This document shows, piece after piece, positions 36,914 through 44,546 of a DNA stretch of 53,898 nucleotides. Both the position numbers and the translations under genes were made by a program. The notes below the pieces were generated by a model. The model was given only the letters and a program-made list of their open reading frames with translations, did no database searches and had not been told where the DNA came from. The number at the start of each line of letters is the position of its first letter. Within the stretch, counting starts at the first letter, position 1. The stretch is taken from NCBI GenBank assembly GCA_008933675.1, contig WBUO01000004.1, positions 1-53,898 on the forward strand, read 5' to 3'. Origin of the DNA: Dechloromonas sp. GTDB lineage: Bacteria; Pseudomonadota; Gammaproteobacteria; Burkholderiales; Rhodocyclaceae.

Positions 36914-36927
36914 TTGATCCATGTCAA
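36914..36927. promoter_or_regulatory. FNR box between fnr and hemN
   Basis: TTGATCCATGTCAA matches the FNR consensus TTGAT-N4-ATCAA at 9 of 10 specified positions. It lies in the 85-base divergent gap, 18-31 bases before the fnr start and 55-68 bases before the hemN start. This fits FNR activation of hemN and repression or autoregulation of fnr. Confidence 0.8.
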
Positions 36928-36981
36928 CCGAAAAACAGTGCTGTCCGAACATAATCTGCACACCTTCAGGTGATATGCTCA

Positions 36982-38385
36982 ATGAATTTTTCAACCGAAA
37001 ACCTCGTCTTCGATCCACAGATCATTCGCCGTTTCGATGTGAACGGCCCTCGCTACACTTCCTATCCGACGGCAGATCGCTTCGTCGAGGCTTTCGACTC
37101 GGAGGCGGCCAAGCTCTGGCTTGGCAAGCGCAACATCGGCGGCATCAGTCGACCGCTCTCATTATACTTCCACATCCCGTTCTGTAACACCATCTGCTAT
37201 TACTGCGCCTGCAACAAGATCATTACCAAGGACCATGGCCGCAGCGCCAAGTACCTGAAGTATCTGGGCAAGGAACTGGCCCTGCAGAGTGCTTCCCTGG
37301 AAGGGCGTGACGGCGAACACGAGGTGATCCAGCTGCATTGGGGCGGCGGTACGCCGACCTTCCTGTCGCACGACGAGATGCGCCAGCTGATGGCCGAGAC
37401 GCGCAAGCATTTCAAGTTGCTCGACGGCGGCGAGTATTCGATCGAAGTCGATCCGCGTAAGGTCGATTACGCGACCGTGGCCCTGCTCGGCGAGCTCGGC
37501 TTCAACCGCATGAGCATCGGCGTGCAGGATTTCGACGAGCGCGTGCAGACGGCGGTGAACCGGATTCAGAGCGAGGAAGAAACCTTCGATGTGATCAAGG
37601 CGGCTCGGGCCAACGGCTTCAAGTCGATCTCCATCGACCTGATCTACGGCCTGCCGCACCAGTCGGTGATGGGTTTCAACCGGACGCTGGAACGCGTGCT
37701 GGCGATGGACCCGGATCGCCTGTCGATCTACAACTATGCACACATGCCCAGCCTGTTCAAGCCGCAGCGGCGGATTGCCGAACCGGATCTGCCGTCGGCG
37801 GACGCCAAGCTGCAGATCCTGGCACTGGCGATCAAGAAACTGACCGAGGCCGGTTATGTCTTCATCGGCATGGACCATTTTGCCAAACCGGATGACGAAC
37901 TGGCTGTCGCCCAGCGCCAGGGCCGCCTGCACCGCAACTTCCAGGGCTACTCGACCTACGCCGACTGCGACATGCTGTCCTTCGGCATCTCGTCGATCAG
38001 TAAGGTCGGACCGACCTACAGTCAGAACGTCAAGACGCTGGACGAATACTACGACCGTCTGGATACCCAGATGCTGCCTGTGTTCCGCGGTATCGAGCTG
38101 ACCGCCGACGACATTCTGCGCCGGTCGATCATCCAGGCGCTGATGTGCCATTTCGAGTTGTCCATCGAAAGCATCGAGAGTTCGCACCTGATCGATTTCC
38201 ACAAGTACTTTGCCGCCGAGCTCGAGGACATGAAGGAAATGGAGCGTGCCGGCCTGTTGCGCATCGACCGCGACTGGATCACCGTGCTGCCCCCGGGACG
38301 CATGCTGGTCCGTATCATTTCCATGGTCTTCGACCGCTACCTGCGTGCCGATCGTCAGCGCACCCGTTACTCCAAGGTGATCTAG
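36982..38385 (+). CDS. hemN: Oxygen-independent coproporphyrinogen III dehydrogenase (HemN)
   Basis: A 467-residue radical-SAM enzyme converting coproporphyrinogen III to protoporphyrinogen IX without oxygen, in haem biosynthesis. The N-terminus (RYTSYPTADRF), the CX3CX2C cluster motif C68-N-T-I-C72-Y-Y-C75 followed by Cys77, the GGGTP motif (HWGGGTPTFLS), the SIEVDPR block and the C-terminal HemN domain are present. Full length compared with the E. coli enzyme. Start: ATG 36982 with AGGTGA upstream; a GTG 12 bases earlier is a poorer choice. The FNR box in the divergent gap should make it anaerobically or microaerobically induced. The fnr-hemN-TauE/SafE-copper ATPase order often neighbours cbb3 oxidase genes in Betaproteobacteria. 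Confidence 0.96.
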   Translation: MNFSTENLVFDPQIIRRFDVNGPRYTSYPTADRFVEAFDSEAAKLWLGKRNIGGISRPLSLYFHIPFCNTICYYCACNKIITKDHGRSAKYLKYLGKELALQSASLEGRDGEHEVIQLHWGGGTPTFLSHDEMRQLMAETRKHFKLLDGGEYSIEVDPRKVDYATVALLGELGFNRMSIGVQDFDERVQTAVNRIQSEEETFDVIKAARANGFKSISIDLIYGLPHQSVMGFNRTLERVLAMDPDRLSIYNYAHMPSLFKPQRRIAEPDLPSADAKLQILALAIKKLTEAGYVFIGMDHFAKPDDELAVAQRQGRLHRNFQGYSTYADCDMLSFGISSISKVGPTYSQNVKTLDEYYDRLDTQMLPVFRGIELTADDILRRSIIQALMCHFELSIESIESSHLIDFHKYFAAELEDMKEMERAGLLRIDRDWITVLPPGRMLVRIISMVFDRYLRADRQRTRYSKVI

Positions 38386-38446
38386 GGCCGTGCAGGGTGG
38401 GGAAGTGCGGGTTAAACTCCGCGCTTTGCCTTGATGAAGTCTTGCC

Positions 38447-39106
38447 ATGCCTGATTCCGGCTACCTTGCCCTGTTCCTGGTCGGTCTGCTCGGCGGTACC
38501 CACTGTGTCGGCATGTGCGGTGGTATCGTCGGCGCCCTGTCGATGGGCGCGCCGGGGCGCTGGAGCATGCATCTCGCCTACAACGCCGGGCGCATTGCGT
38601 CCTATGTCATGGCCGGTGCCGCAGCCGGTGCGCTGGGTGCAGCGAGTCTGAGCCTGGAAGGCCAGATGCCGGTCCGGCTCGTACTCTATCTGCTTGCCAA
38701 CCTGATGCTGGTGGCGCTGGGCTTCTATCTGATCGGCGTGACGCGGGCGCTGGCTTTTACCGAAAGGGCGGGCCAGCACTTGTGGCGCCTGTTGCAACCG
38801 CTGACGCGGCGTTTCCTGCCGGCGCGCACGGTGGCCCAGGCATTGCCGCTGGGGTTGCTCTGGGGATGGTTGCCCTGCGGACTGGTCTACAGTGCGCTGG
38901 CCAGTTCGCTGACGGCCGGTTCGGCCGGGCGTGGCGCCTTGCTGATGCTGCTTTTCGGCTTGGGCACCCTGCCCAACCTGTTGCTCGCCGGCATCCTGTT
39001 TTCACGCCTGAATGAATTTGTCCGCCGGCCGGCGGTCAGGACGATATCCGGCCTGCTGGTGCTGGGCTTCGGATTGTATGGATTGCTTGCCCTGATACGC
39101 CAATAG
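38447..39106 (+). CDS. SafE/DsbD_2-like membrane protein (sulfite exporter TauE/SafE family)
   Basis: A 219-residue integral membrane protein with about six TM helices and almost no soluble part. The first helix carries the motif [14 protein letters not shown], whose His/Cys/Met/Cys set could bind copper or undergo thiol exchange; a second conserved block is [17 protein letters not shown]. Proteins of this group are annotated TauE/SafE or DsbD_2-like and are commonly encoded with hemN, fnr and the copper ATPase needed for cbb3 oxidase assembly. A role in copper delivery or redox maturation is therefore more likely here than sulfite export. It sits 13 bases before the ATPase start. Confidence 0.8.
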   Translation: MPDSGYLALFLVGLLGGTHCVGMCGGIVGALSMGAPGRWSMHLAYNAGRIASYVMAGAAAGALGAASLSLEGQMPVRLVLYLLANLMLVALGFYLIGVTRALAFTERAGQHLWRLLQPLTRRFLPARTVAQALPLGLLWGWLPCGLVYSALASSLTAGSAGRGALLMLLFGLGTLPNLLLAGILFSRLNEFVRRPAVRTISGLLVLGFGLYGLLALIRQ

Positions 39107-39119
39107 GACCGTGACCACC

Positions 39120-41327
39120 ATGAATCGCTCTCTTCCCGCCGACGAAGCGGCGCCGACCGCCGATCCGGAAAATGCCCGGGTCGTCGAGTTCGCCATTGGC
39201 GGCATGACCTGTGCCGCCTGTTCGACCCGTCTGGAGAAGGTGCTCAATCGCCAGCCGGGCATGCGTGCCAATGTCAATCTGGCCGCCGAGCGTGCCCGCG
39301 TCCGCCTGGTCGGCGATATCGGGGCCGAGGCGGTGATTGCCGCCGTGGCCAAGGCCGGTTTTTCCGCCAGCCCGGTCGATGCCGGCACGCGCGAGCGGGA
39401 AAAAAAGGCCAAACGGCAGGCCTACATCCGCGAAAGCCGGCGTTTCTGGATTTCCGTCGCGCTGACCGTGCCGCTGGTCGGCCAGATGTTCTTCATGTTC
39501 GGCGAGCACGGCCACCACAACGAATTGCCGCGCTGGCTGCAACTGCTGCTGGCGACGCCGGTGCAGTTCTGGATCGGCTGGCGGTTCTACGATGGTGCCT
39601 GGAAGACCTTGCGCGCCGGCGGTGCCAACATGGACGTGCTGGTGGCCCTCGGGACGAGCATGGCCTGGGGGTTCTCGACGGTCGTCACCCTGTTCGGACT
39701 GGATCAGCACGTCTATTTCGAGGGCGGTGCAGCGGTGATCACGCTGGTGTTGCTCGGCAAGCTGCTCGAAGCACGGGCCAAGGCGCGGACCTCTGAGGCG
39801 ATCGAGGCACTGATCCGCCTGCAGCCGAAGACGGCGCGCGTCGAGCGTGACGGGCAATGGGTCGAGATGGCGGTCGACAGCCTGATGCCGGGCGACATCT
39901 TTCTCGTCCGTCCGGGCGAGAGCGTGCCGGTAGACGGCGAGGTGGTCGAAGGGCAGTCGAGCATCGACGAAGCAATGCTCACCGGCGAGAGCATGCCGGT
40001 CGGCAAGGGGGCGGGCGACCGCGTCTTCGCGGCGACGGTCAATGCCCAGGGGGCGCTGCGCTGCCGGGCCACCGGTGTCGGCGAACAGACGTTGCTGGCC
40101 GGCATCATCCGCCTGGTCGGCGAGGCGCAGGGGTCGAAGGCTCCGGTACAACGCCTGGCGGACCGTATCTCGGGCATCTTCGTGCCGGTGGTCTGCGCCA
40201 TCGCACTGGCGACATTCCTCGGCTGGTGGTGGTGGCAGGGCGACTTCGCCGAGGCGCTGGTGAATGCCGTGGCGGTGCTGGTCATTGCCTGTCCCTGCGC
40301 CCTTGGTCTGGCGACGCCGACGGCGATCATGGTCGGTACCGGGCAGGGGGCGCGCGCCGGCATCCTGGTGCGCAACGCCGAGGCGCTCGAGCGGGCCGAG
40401 AAGATTTCCGTGCTGGCGCTGGACAAGACCGGCACGCTGACCCTCGGTGCGCCGGTGCTGACCGACCTCGTCGCCCGGGCGGCGCCATCCGGCGATGCCC
40501 TGCGTCTTGCCGCGGCGCTCGAGCATCATTCCGAACATCCGCTGGCGCGCGCCATCGTCGCTGCGGCCACCGATCTGCCTCTGGAGCCGGTGAGCGACTT
40601 CCGTGCCGAGCCCGGCCACGGTGTCAGCGGCATCGTGGCCGGCCGTGCCCTGCGCCTCGGTTCGCCGGACTGGCTGGGTATGGCCGCCGACACGGCGGTG
40701 CTCGCGTTGCAGCAGGCCGGCAAGACGGTTGTCGTGCTGGCGGAGGGGGCGACGGTGCTGGCCCTGATCGCCGTTGCCGACGCCTTGCGCCCGTCTTCGC
40801 GGGCGGCGGTGGAGCGCCTGCGCGAGCGCGGTATCCGCGTCGTCATGCTGACCGGCGACAACGCCGCAACGGCTGCGGCGATTGCCGCCGAGGCCGGTGT
40901 CGACGAATTCCGCGCCGGCATCCTGCCTGGCGACAAGGCGGCTGCCGTAGCCGAGTTGAAGCAAGGCGGAGCGGTGGTCGGCATGGTCGGCGACGGCATC
41001 AACGATGCGCCGGCCCTGGCCGCGGCCGATGTCGGTTTCGCGATCGGGGCGGGGTCCGATGCGGCGATCGAAGCGGCCGACCTGACGCTGATCCGCAACG
41101 ACCTGCTGGCCGTGGCGGACGCCATCGCACTCTCCGCGGCAACGCTCGGCAAGATCCGGCAGAACCTGTTCTTCGCCTTCATTTACAATGTTCTTGGCAT
41201 TCCGCTCGCCGCCCTGGGGTTTCTCAACCCGGTCGTGGCCGGTGCGGCAATGGCCCTGAGTTCCGTGTCGGTGGTTTCGAACTCGCTGCTGCTCAAGCGT
41301 TGGCAACCTCTCGGCAAGGTGCGCTGA
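39120..41327 (+). CDS. copA: Copper-translocating P1B-type ATPase (CopA/CtpA/CcoI-like)
   Basis: A 735-residue heavy-metal ATPase: one N-terminal HMA domain with GMTC31-AAC34, eight TM helices, the membrane metal site C391-P-C393 ([12 protein letters not shown]), actuator TGES, phosphorylation Asp435 in DKTGTLT, SEHPLA in the nucleotide domain, GDGIND, and the C-terminal TM signatures YN (FIYNVLGIP) and MALSS ([11 protein letters not shown]) of Cu(I) pumps. It exports Cu(I) across the inner membrane, for detoxification or for loading cbb3 oxidase; the neighbours fnr, hemN and SafE favour the latter, but both are possible. Start ATG 39120 is preferred over GTG 39111, which lies too close to the AGGA site. 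Confidence 0.94.
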   Translation: MNRSLPADEAAPTADPENARVVEFAIGGMTCAACSTRLEKVLNRQPGMRANVNLAAERARVRLVGDIGAEAVIAAVAKAGFSASPVDAGTREREKKAKRQAYIRESRRFWISVALTVPLVGQMFFMFGEHGHHNELPRWLQLLLATPVQFWIGWRFYDGAWKTLRAGGANMDVLVALGTSMAWGFSTVVTLFGLDQHVYFEGGAAVITLVLLGKLLEARAKARTSEAIEALIRLQPKTARVERDGQWVEMAVDSLMPGDIFLVRPGESVPVDGEVVEGQSSIDEAMLTGESMPVGKGAGDRVFAATVNAQGALRCRATGVGEQTLLAGIIRLVGEAQGSKAPVQRLADRISGIFVPVVCAIALATFLGWWWWQGDFAEALVNAVAVLVIACPCALGLATPTAIMVGTGQGARAGILVRNAEALERAEKISVLALDKTGTLTLGAPVLTDLVARAAPSGDALRLAAALEHHSEHPLARAIVAAATDLPLEPVSDFRAEPGHGVSGIVAGRALRLGSPDWLGMAADTAVLALQQAGKTVVVLAEGATVLALIAVADALRPSSRAAVERLRERGIRVVMLTGDNAATAAAIAAEAGVDEFRAGILPGDKAAAVAELKQGGAVVGMVGDGINDAPALAAADVGFAIGAGSDAAIEAADLTLIRNDLLAVADAIALSAATLGKIRQNLFFAFIYNVLGIPLAALGFLNPVVAGAAMALSSVSVVSNSLLLKRWQPLGKVR

Positions 41328-41355
41328 GCGGGCACGGGGAAAAAAAGGGAGCGTG

Positions 41356-43110
41356 ATGAGCGGAGGGCTCGCAGCAGGACCGGCAGTGCAGACGGCAGGC
41401 GGGGAGACTGTGGCGAGCGCCGGGGTGCCGGCGACGGCTGTGCTTCCGGACGCCGGCTTCGTGGCGGCGATGGATGCCGCGCAGGTCGGCATCTATCTGC
41501 TGCACAACGGCCTCTTCCTGTACGTCAATCCGTTTCTCGCCGAGATGTTCGGCTATCGTGCCGACGAGCTGGTCGGGCAGCGCGGACCGCTCGACCTGCT
41601 GCTGGTCGAGCCGCAGGCCCTGTGCATCGGGGAACGCTGCAGCGGCGGGCAGCCCGTACCGCTCCGGGAATACTCCGCAACGCACAAGGATGGCAGCGTC
41701 TTCCCGGTCAGCATGGGCATGGCTCCCGCCAGCCCTGGCGGATGCGAGCTGATCGTCGGCACCGTCCTCGATCTCGGGGCGCAGAAGGCCGCCGAAGCAC
41801 GGATTCGCGAGCTGGCCGATTTCGATGCGCTGACCGGCCTGCCCAACCGCCGCCTGCTGCATGACCGGGTCCGCCAGCTGCTCGCCGGTGCCGAACGCGA
41901 CAATTCCTCCTTCGCCCTGCTTTTTTTCGATCTCGACCATTTCAAGCGGATCAACGACTCGCTCGGCCACAGCGTCGGTGACGAGCTGCTCTGTGCCGTC
42001 GCCCATCGTCTGGCCGGCTCGGTCCGGCGGATCGATACGCTGGCCCGGCTCGGCGGTGACGAATTCGTCCTTGCCATGCCGGGTATTCCGGCCGCCGCCG
42101 CCATCGATGTCGCCCGACGCCTGCTTGAGGAATGCAACACGCCGTTCACCGTCGCCGGCCACGACCTGACCGTGACGCCATCGATCGGCGTCGCCATCTG
42201 CCCGCAGGACGGGCGGGACATCGAAACCCTGCTGCGCAATGCCGATGCGGCGATGTACAAGGCCAAGGAACTGGGGCGCAACACCTTCCAGTTCTACACG
42301 GCGGAGATGAATACGGCGACGCTCGAACGCCTGATGATGGAAAGCGGACTGCGGCGGGCGGTCAAGCAGCAGGAATTTGCGTTGCACTACCAGCCGCTGG
42401 TCAGCCTGCAGAGCGGTCTGATCATCGGCGTCGAGGCGCTGGTGCGCTGGCAGCATCCGGAACTCGGACTGATCATGCCCGACCGCTTCATTCACGTCGC
42501 CGAAGAGGCCGGACTGATCAACGCGCTCGGCGACTGGGTGCTGTGCGAAGCCTGCCGACAGGCACAGGCCTGGATCGAGGCCGGCTTGCCGCCCTTGCTG
42601 ATGGCGGTCAATGTGGCTCCCGAACAGTTCCGCCAGGGCGGTTTCGTCGAAGCGGTCGCCGGGGCGCTGGCGGCCTCCGGTCTCGATCCGACGCTGCTCG
42701 AACTGGAAGTGACCGAACGGACCGTGATGCACGATGCCGACAGCAGCATCGGCACCCTGACCGCCCTGCATCGCATGGGTGTCGAACTGTCGCTCGACGA
42801 TTTCGGCACCGGCTATTCCTCGCTCGCCTATCTGAAGCGTTTCCCGGTCGGCAAGCTGAAGATCGACCGCTCGTTCATCCGCGACCTGGAAACCGATGCC
42901 GACGACCGGGCCATCGCCTCGACCATCGTCAGCATGGGCCGCAACCTGCGCCTCACCGTTCTCGCCGAGGGCGTCGAGAGTCGCGAACAACTGGCGCTGC
43001 TGCGCGGCATGGATTGCGACATGGCGCAGGGCTATCTGTTCAGCCGGGCCCTGCCCGCCGCCCAAATCACCGAATTGCTGCGTCAGCAGCCCTTTTTGCA
43101 CAAGGAGTGA
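41356..43110 (+). CDS. PAS-GGDEF-EAL cyclic-di-GMP signalling protein
   Basis: A 584-residue cytoplasmic protein: PAS domain (about 32-155; YLLHNGLFLYVNPFLAEMFG), GGDEF domain (about 165-325) with an intact G233-G-D-E-F237 and the inhibitory I-site RRID five residues upstream, and EAL domain (about 340-575) with E360-A-L, LDDFGTGYSSL and the terminal EGVES. Both the cyclase and phosphodiesterase motifs look catalytically complete, so it may be bifunctional or switched by the PAS ligand. No TM is seen. It is placed between the copper ATPase and a CopZ-like chaperone gene, starting 28 bases after the ATPase, hinting at co-transcription. Start ATG 41356 with GGGAG upstream. Confidence 0.92.
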   Translation: MSGGLAAGPAVQTAGGETVASAGVPATAVLPDAGFVAAMDAAQVGIYLLHNGLFLYVNPFLAEMFGYRADELVGQRGPLDLLLVEPQALCIGERCSGGQPVPLREYSATHKDGSVFPVSMGMAPASPGGCELIVGTVLDLGAQKAAEARIRELADFDALTGLPNRRLLHDRVRQLLAGAERDNSSFALLFFDLDHFKRINDSLGHSVGDELLCAVAHRLAGSVRRIDTLARLGGDEFVLAMPGIPAAAAIDVARRLLEECNTPFTVAGHDLTVTPSIGVAICPQDGRDIETLLRNADAAMYKAKELGRNTFQFYTAEMNTATLERLMMESGLRRAVKQQEFALHYQPLVSLQSGLIIGVEALVRWQHPELGLIMPDRFIHVAEEAGLINALGDWVLCEACRQAQAWIEAGLPPLLMAVNVAPEQFRQGGFVEAVAGALAASGLDPTLLELEVTERTVMHDADSSIGTLTALHRMGVELSLDDFGTGYSSLAYLKRFPVGKLKIDRSFIRDLETDADDRAIASTIVSMGRNLRLTVLAEGVESREQLALLRGMDCDMAQGYLFSRALPAAQITELLRQQPFLHKE

Positions 43111-43114
43111 ACAC

Positions 43115-43321
43115 ATGGAAGAAACCGTCATCAAGATCGGCGGCATGAGCTGCCAGGGTTGCGTCGGCAACATCTCGGGCGTGCTCGGCAGCATGGCCGG
43201 CGTCGCCTCGGCCGAGGTCTCGCTGGAGCAGGCGGAAGCCCGTGTCCGGTTCGATCCGGCCAGCGTCGATCGTGCCGCACTGGTTGCCGCCATCGAGGAC
43301 GCCGGCTTCGACGCCGCCTAG
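43115..43321 (+). CDS. copZ: CopZ-like heavy-metal-associated chaperone
   Basis: A 68-residue single HMA domain protein with the metal motif GGMSCQGC (Cys13 and Cys16) and the ferredoxin-like beta-alpha-beta pattern (VIKIGG, VASAEVSLEQAEARVRF, LVAAIEDAGFDA). It is full length for CopZ-type Cu(I) chaperones that hand copper to CopA. It begins four bases after the GGDEF/EAL stop with an AAGGAG site inside the previous gene's end, and 11 bases before selD. It is separated from copA only by the cyclic-di-GMP gene, so probably belongs to the same copper unit. Copper rather than another soft metal is inferred from context. Confidence 0.88.
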   Translation: MEETVIKIGGMSCQGCVGNISGVLGSMAGVASAEVSLEQAEARVRFDPASVDRAALVAAIEDAGFDAA

Positions 43322-43332
43322 AAAGGTTCGCG

Positions 43333-44385
43333 ATGAATGACAAGAAAGCCGTCCCGCGGCTGACCGAGCTCTCCCATGGCGGCGGTTGCGGCTGCAAGAT
43401 CGCGCCGGCGGTGCTCGAGAAAATCCTGGCCGGTGTCGCCCCGGGCATCGTGCCGGCGCAGTTGCTGGTCGGCACCGAGACCAGCGACGACGCCGCGGTC
43501 TACCAGATCAACGCGCAGCAGGCGATCGTCGCCACTACCGACTTCTTCATGCCCATCGTCGACGATCCGCATGATTTCGGCCGCATCGCCGCCACCAATG
43601 CCATCTCCGACGTCTATGCCATGGGCGGCACGCCGCTCTTCGCTCTGGCCCTGGTCGGCATGCCGGTCAATGTGCTGCCGGTGGACACCATCGCCGGCAT
43701 CCTCGAAGGCGGCGCCTCGGTCTGCCGCCAGGCCGGCATCCCCATCGCCGGCGGCCACACCATCGATTCGGTCGAGCCGATCTACGGGCTGGTCGTCATC
43801 GGCCTGGTCAATCCGGAGCATCTGAAGCGCAACTCCGCGGCCCGTCCGGGCGACAAGCTGATCCTCGGCAAGCAGGTCGGCGTCGGCGTCTACAGCGCGG
43901 CGCTGAAGAAGGGCAAGCTGCACGAGCGCGATTACGAGGCAATGGTTGCCACCACCACCCAGCTCAACACGCCGGGGCCGGTGCTCGCCTGCCTGGACGG
44001 TGTGCATGCCGTCACCGACGTCACCGGCTTCGGCGTCCTCGGCCATCTGGCGGAAATCTGCAAGGGCAGCGGCGCAGCCGCCCGGGTGAATTTTGCCGAC
44101 GTGCCGCTGCTGACGCGCGCCGCCGAACTGGTCGGCGAGGGCTTCATGACCGGCGCCTCGACCCGCAACTGGGCCAGCTACGGCCACCTGGTGCGCCTCG
44201 CTCCCGGTCTCGGCGAAGCGGCACGGACGCTGCTCACCGACCCGCAGACCTCCGGCGGCCTGCTCGTCTCCTGCGCCCCGGAGGCGGTGACCGACGTGCT
44301 GTCGATCTTCCTGCAGCAGGGCTTCACGCATGTTTCGGTGATCGGCGAAATCGTCGCCGGCGAGCCTGTCATAGACGTCCTCTGA
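43333..44385 (+). CDS. selD: Selenide, water dikinase (selenophosphate synthetase)
   Basis: A 350-residue SelD that makes selenophosphate from selenide and ATP for selenocysteine and selenouridine synthesis. The glycine-rich active loop GGGC19-G-C21-K22 has the catalytic Cys (not Sec) and the essential Lys. DDAAVY, TTDFF, NAISDVYAMGG and the C-terminal DPQTSGGLL block complete the AIRS-type ATP-binding fold. Start ATG 43333 with GAAAGG upstream. It ends the copper/c-di-GMP run and is followed by a hairpin. No selA, selB or selU/mnmH is in the window, so which selenium product is made is not shown. Confidence 0.96.
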   Translation: MNDKKAVPRLTELSHGGGCGCKIAPAVLEKILAGVAPGIVPAQLLVGTETSDDAAVYQINAQQAIVATTDFFMPIVDDPHDFGRIAATNAISDVYAMGGTPLFALALVGMPVNVLPVDTIAGILEGGASVCRQAGIPIAGGHTIDSVEPIYGLVVIGLVNPEHLKRNSAARPGDKLILGKQVGVGVYSAALKKGKLHERDYEAMVATTTQLNTPGPVLACLDGVHAVTDVTGFGVLGHLAEICKGSGAAARVNFADVPLLTRAAELVGEGFMTGASTRNWASYGHLVRLAPGLGEAARTLLTDPQTSGGLLVSCAPEAVTDVLSIFLQQGFTHVSVIGEIVAGEPVIDVL

Positions 44386-44390
44386 TACCC

Positions 44391-44418
44391 GGACCGCGCG
44401 ACAGCCAGCGCGCGGTCC
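44391..44418 (+). terminator. Hairpin after selD
   Basis: GGACCGCGCG-N8-CGCGCGGTCC is a perfect 10-bp stem with an 8-base loop starting five bases after the selD stop. There is no T-run, so it is a factor-dependent or structural terminator candidate. Confidence 0.5.
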
Positions 44419-44441
44419 GCCAGGCAGCGATCCGTTACGGC

Positions 44442-44476
44442 TTGTTACAATCGCGCTATTGAGATATATTCTCAAT
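44442..44476 (+). promoter_or_regulatory. Fur-regulated promoter of the siderophore receptor operon
   Basis: TTGTTA (44442-44447), a 17-base spacer and TATATT (44465-44470) make a good sigma-70 promoter. The palindrome ATTGAGATATATTCTCAAT (44458-44476) covers the -10 box and resembles a Fur box (AATGAGAAT-N-ATTCTCATT style). Iron-replete Fur would block this promoter, as expected for a siderophore receptor. Confidence 0.78.
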
Positions 44477-44546
44477 CGCATTGTCGGCAAGCCAGCCATT
44501 ACGCCAGCCAGCCAGCCCCCAACCTCGAGTAAAAGGACTGAGCGTA

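Noticed and set aside
39036-41492. Long antisense frame opposite the copper ATPase
   Set aside because: Complement of a clear P-type ATPase; the translation has no motif.
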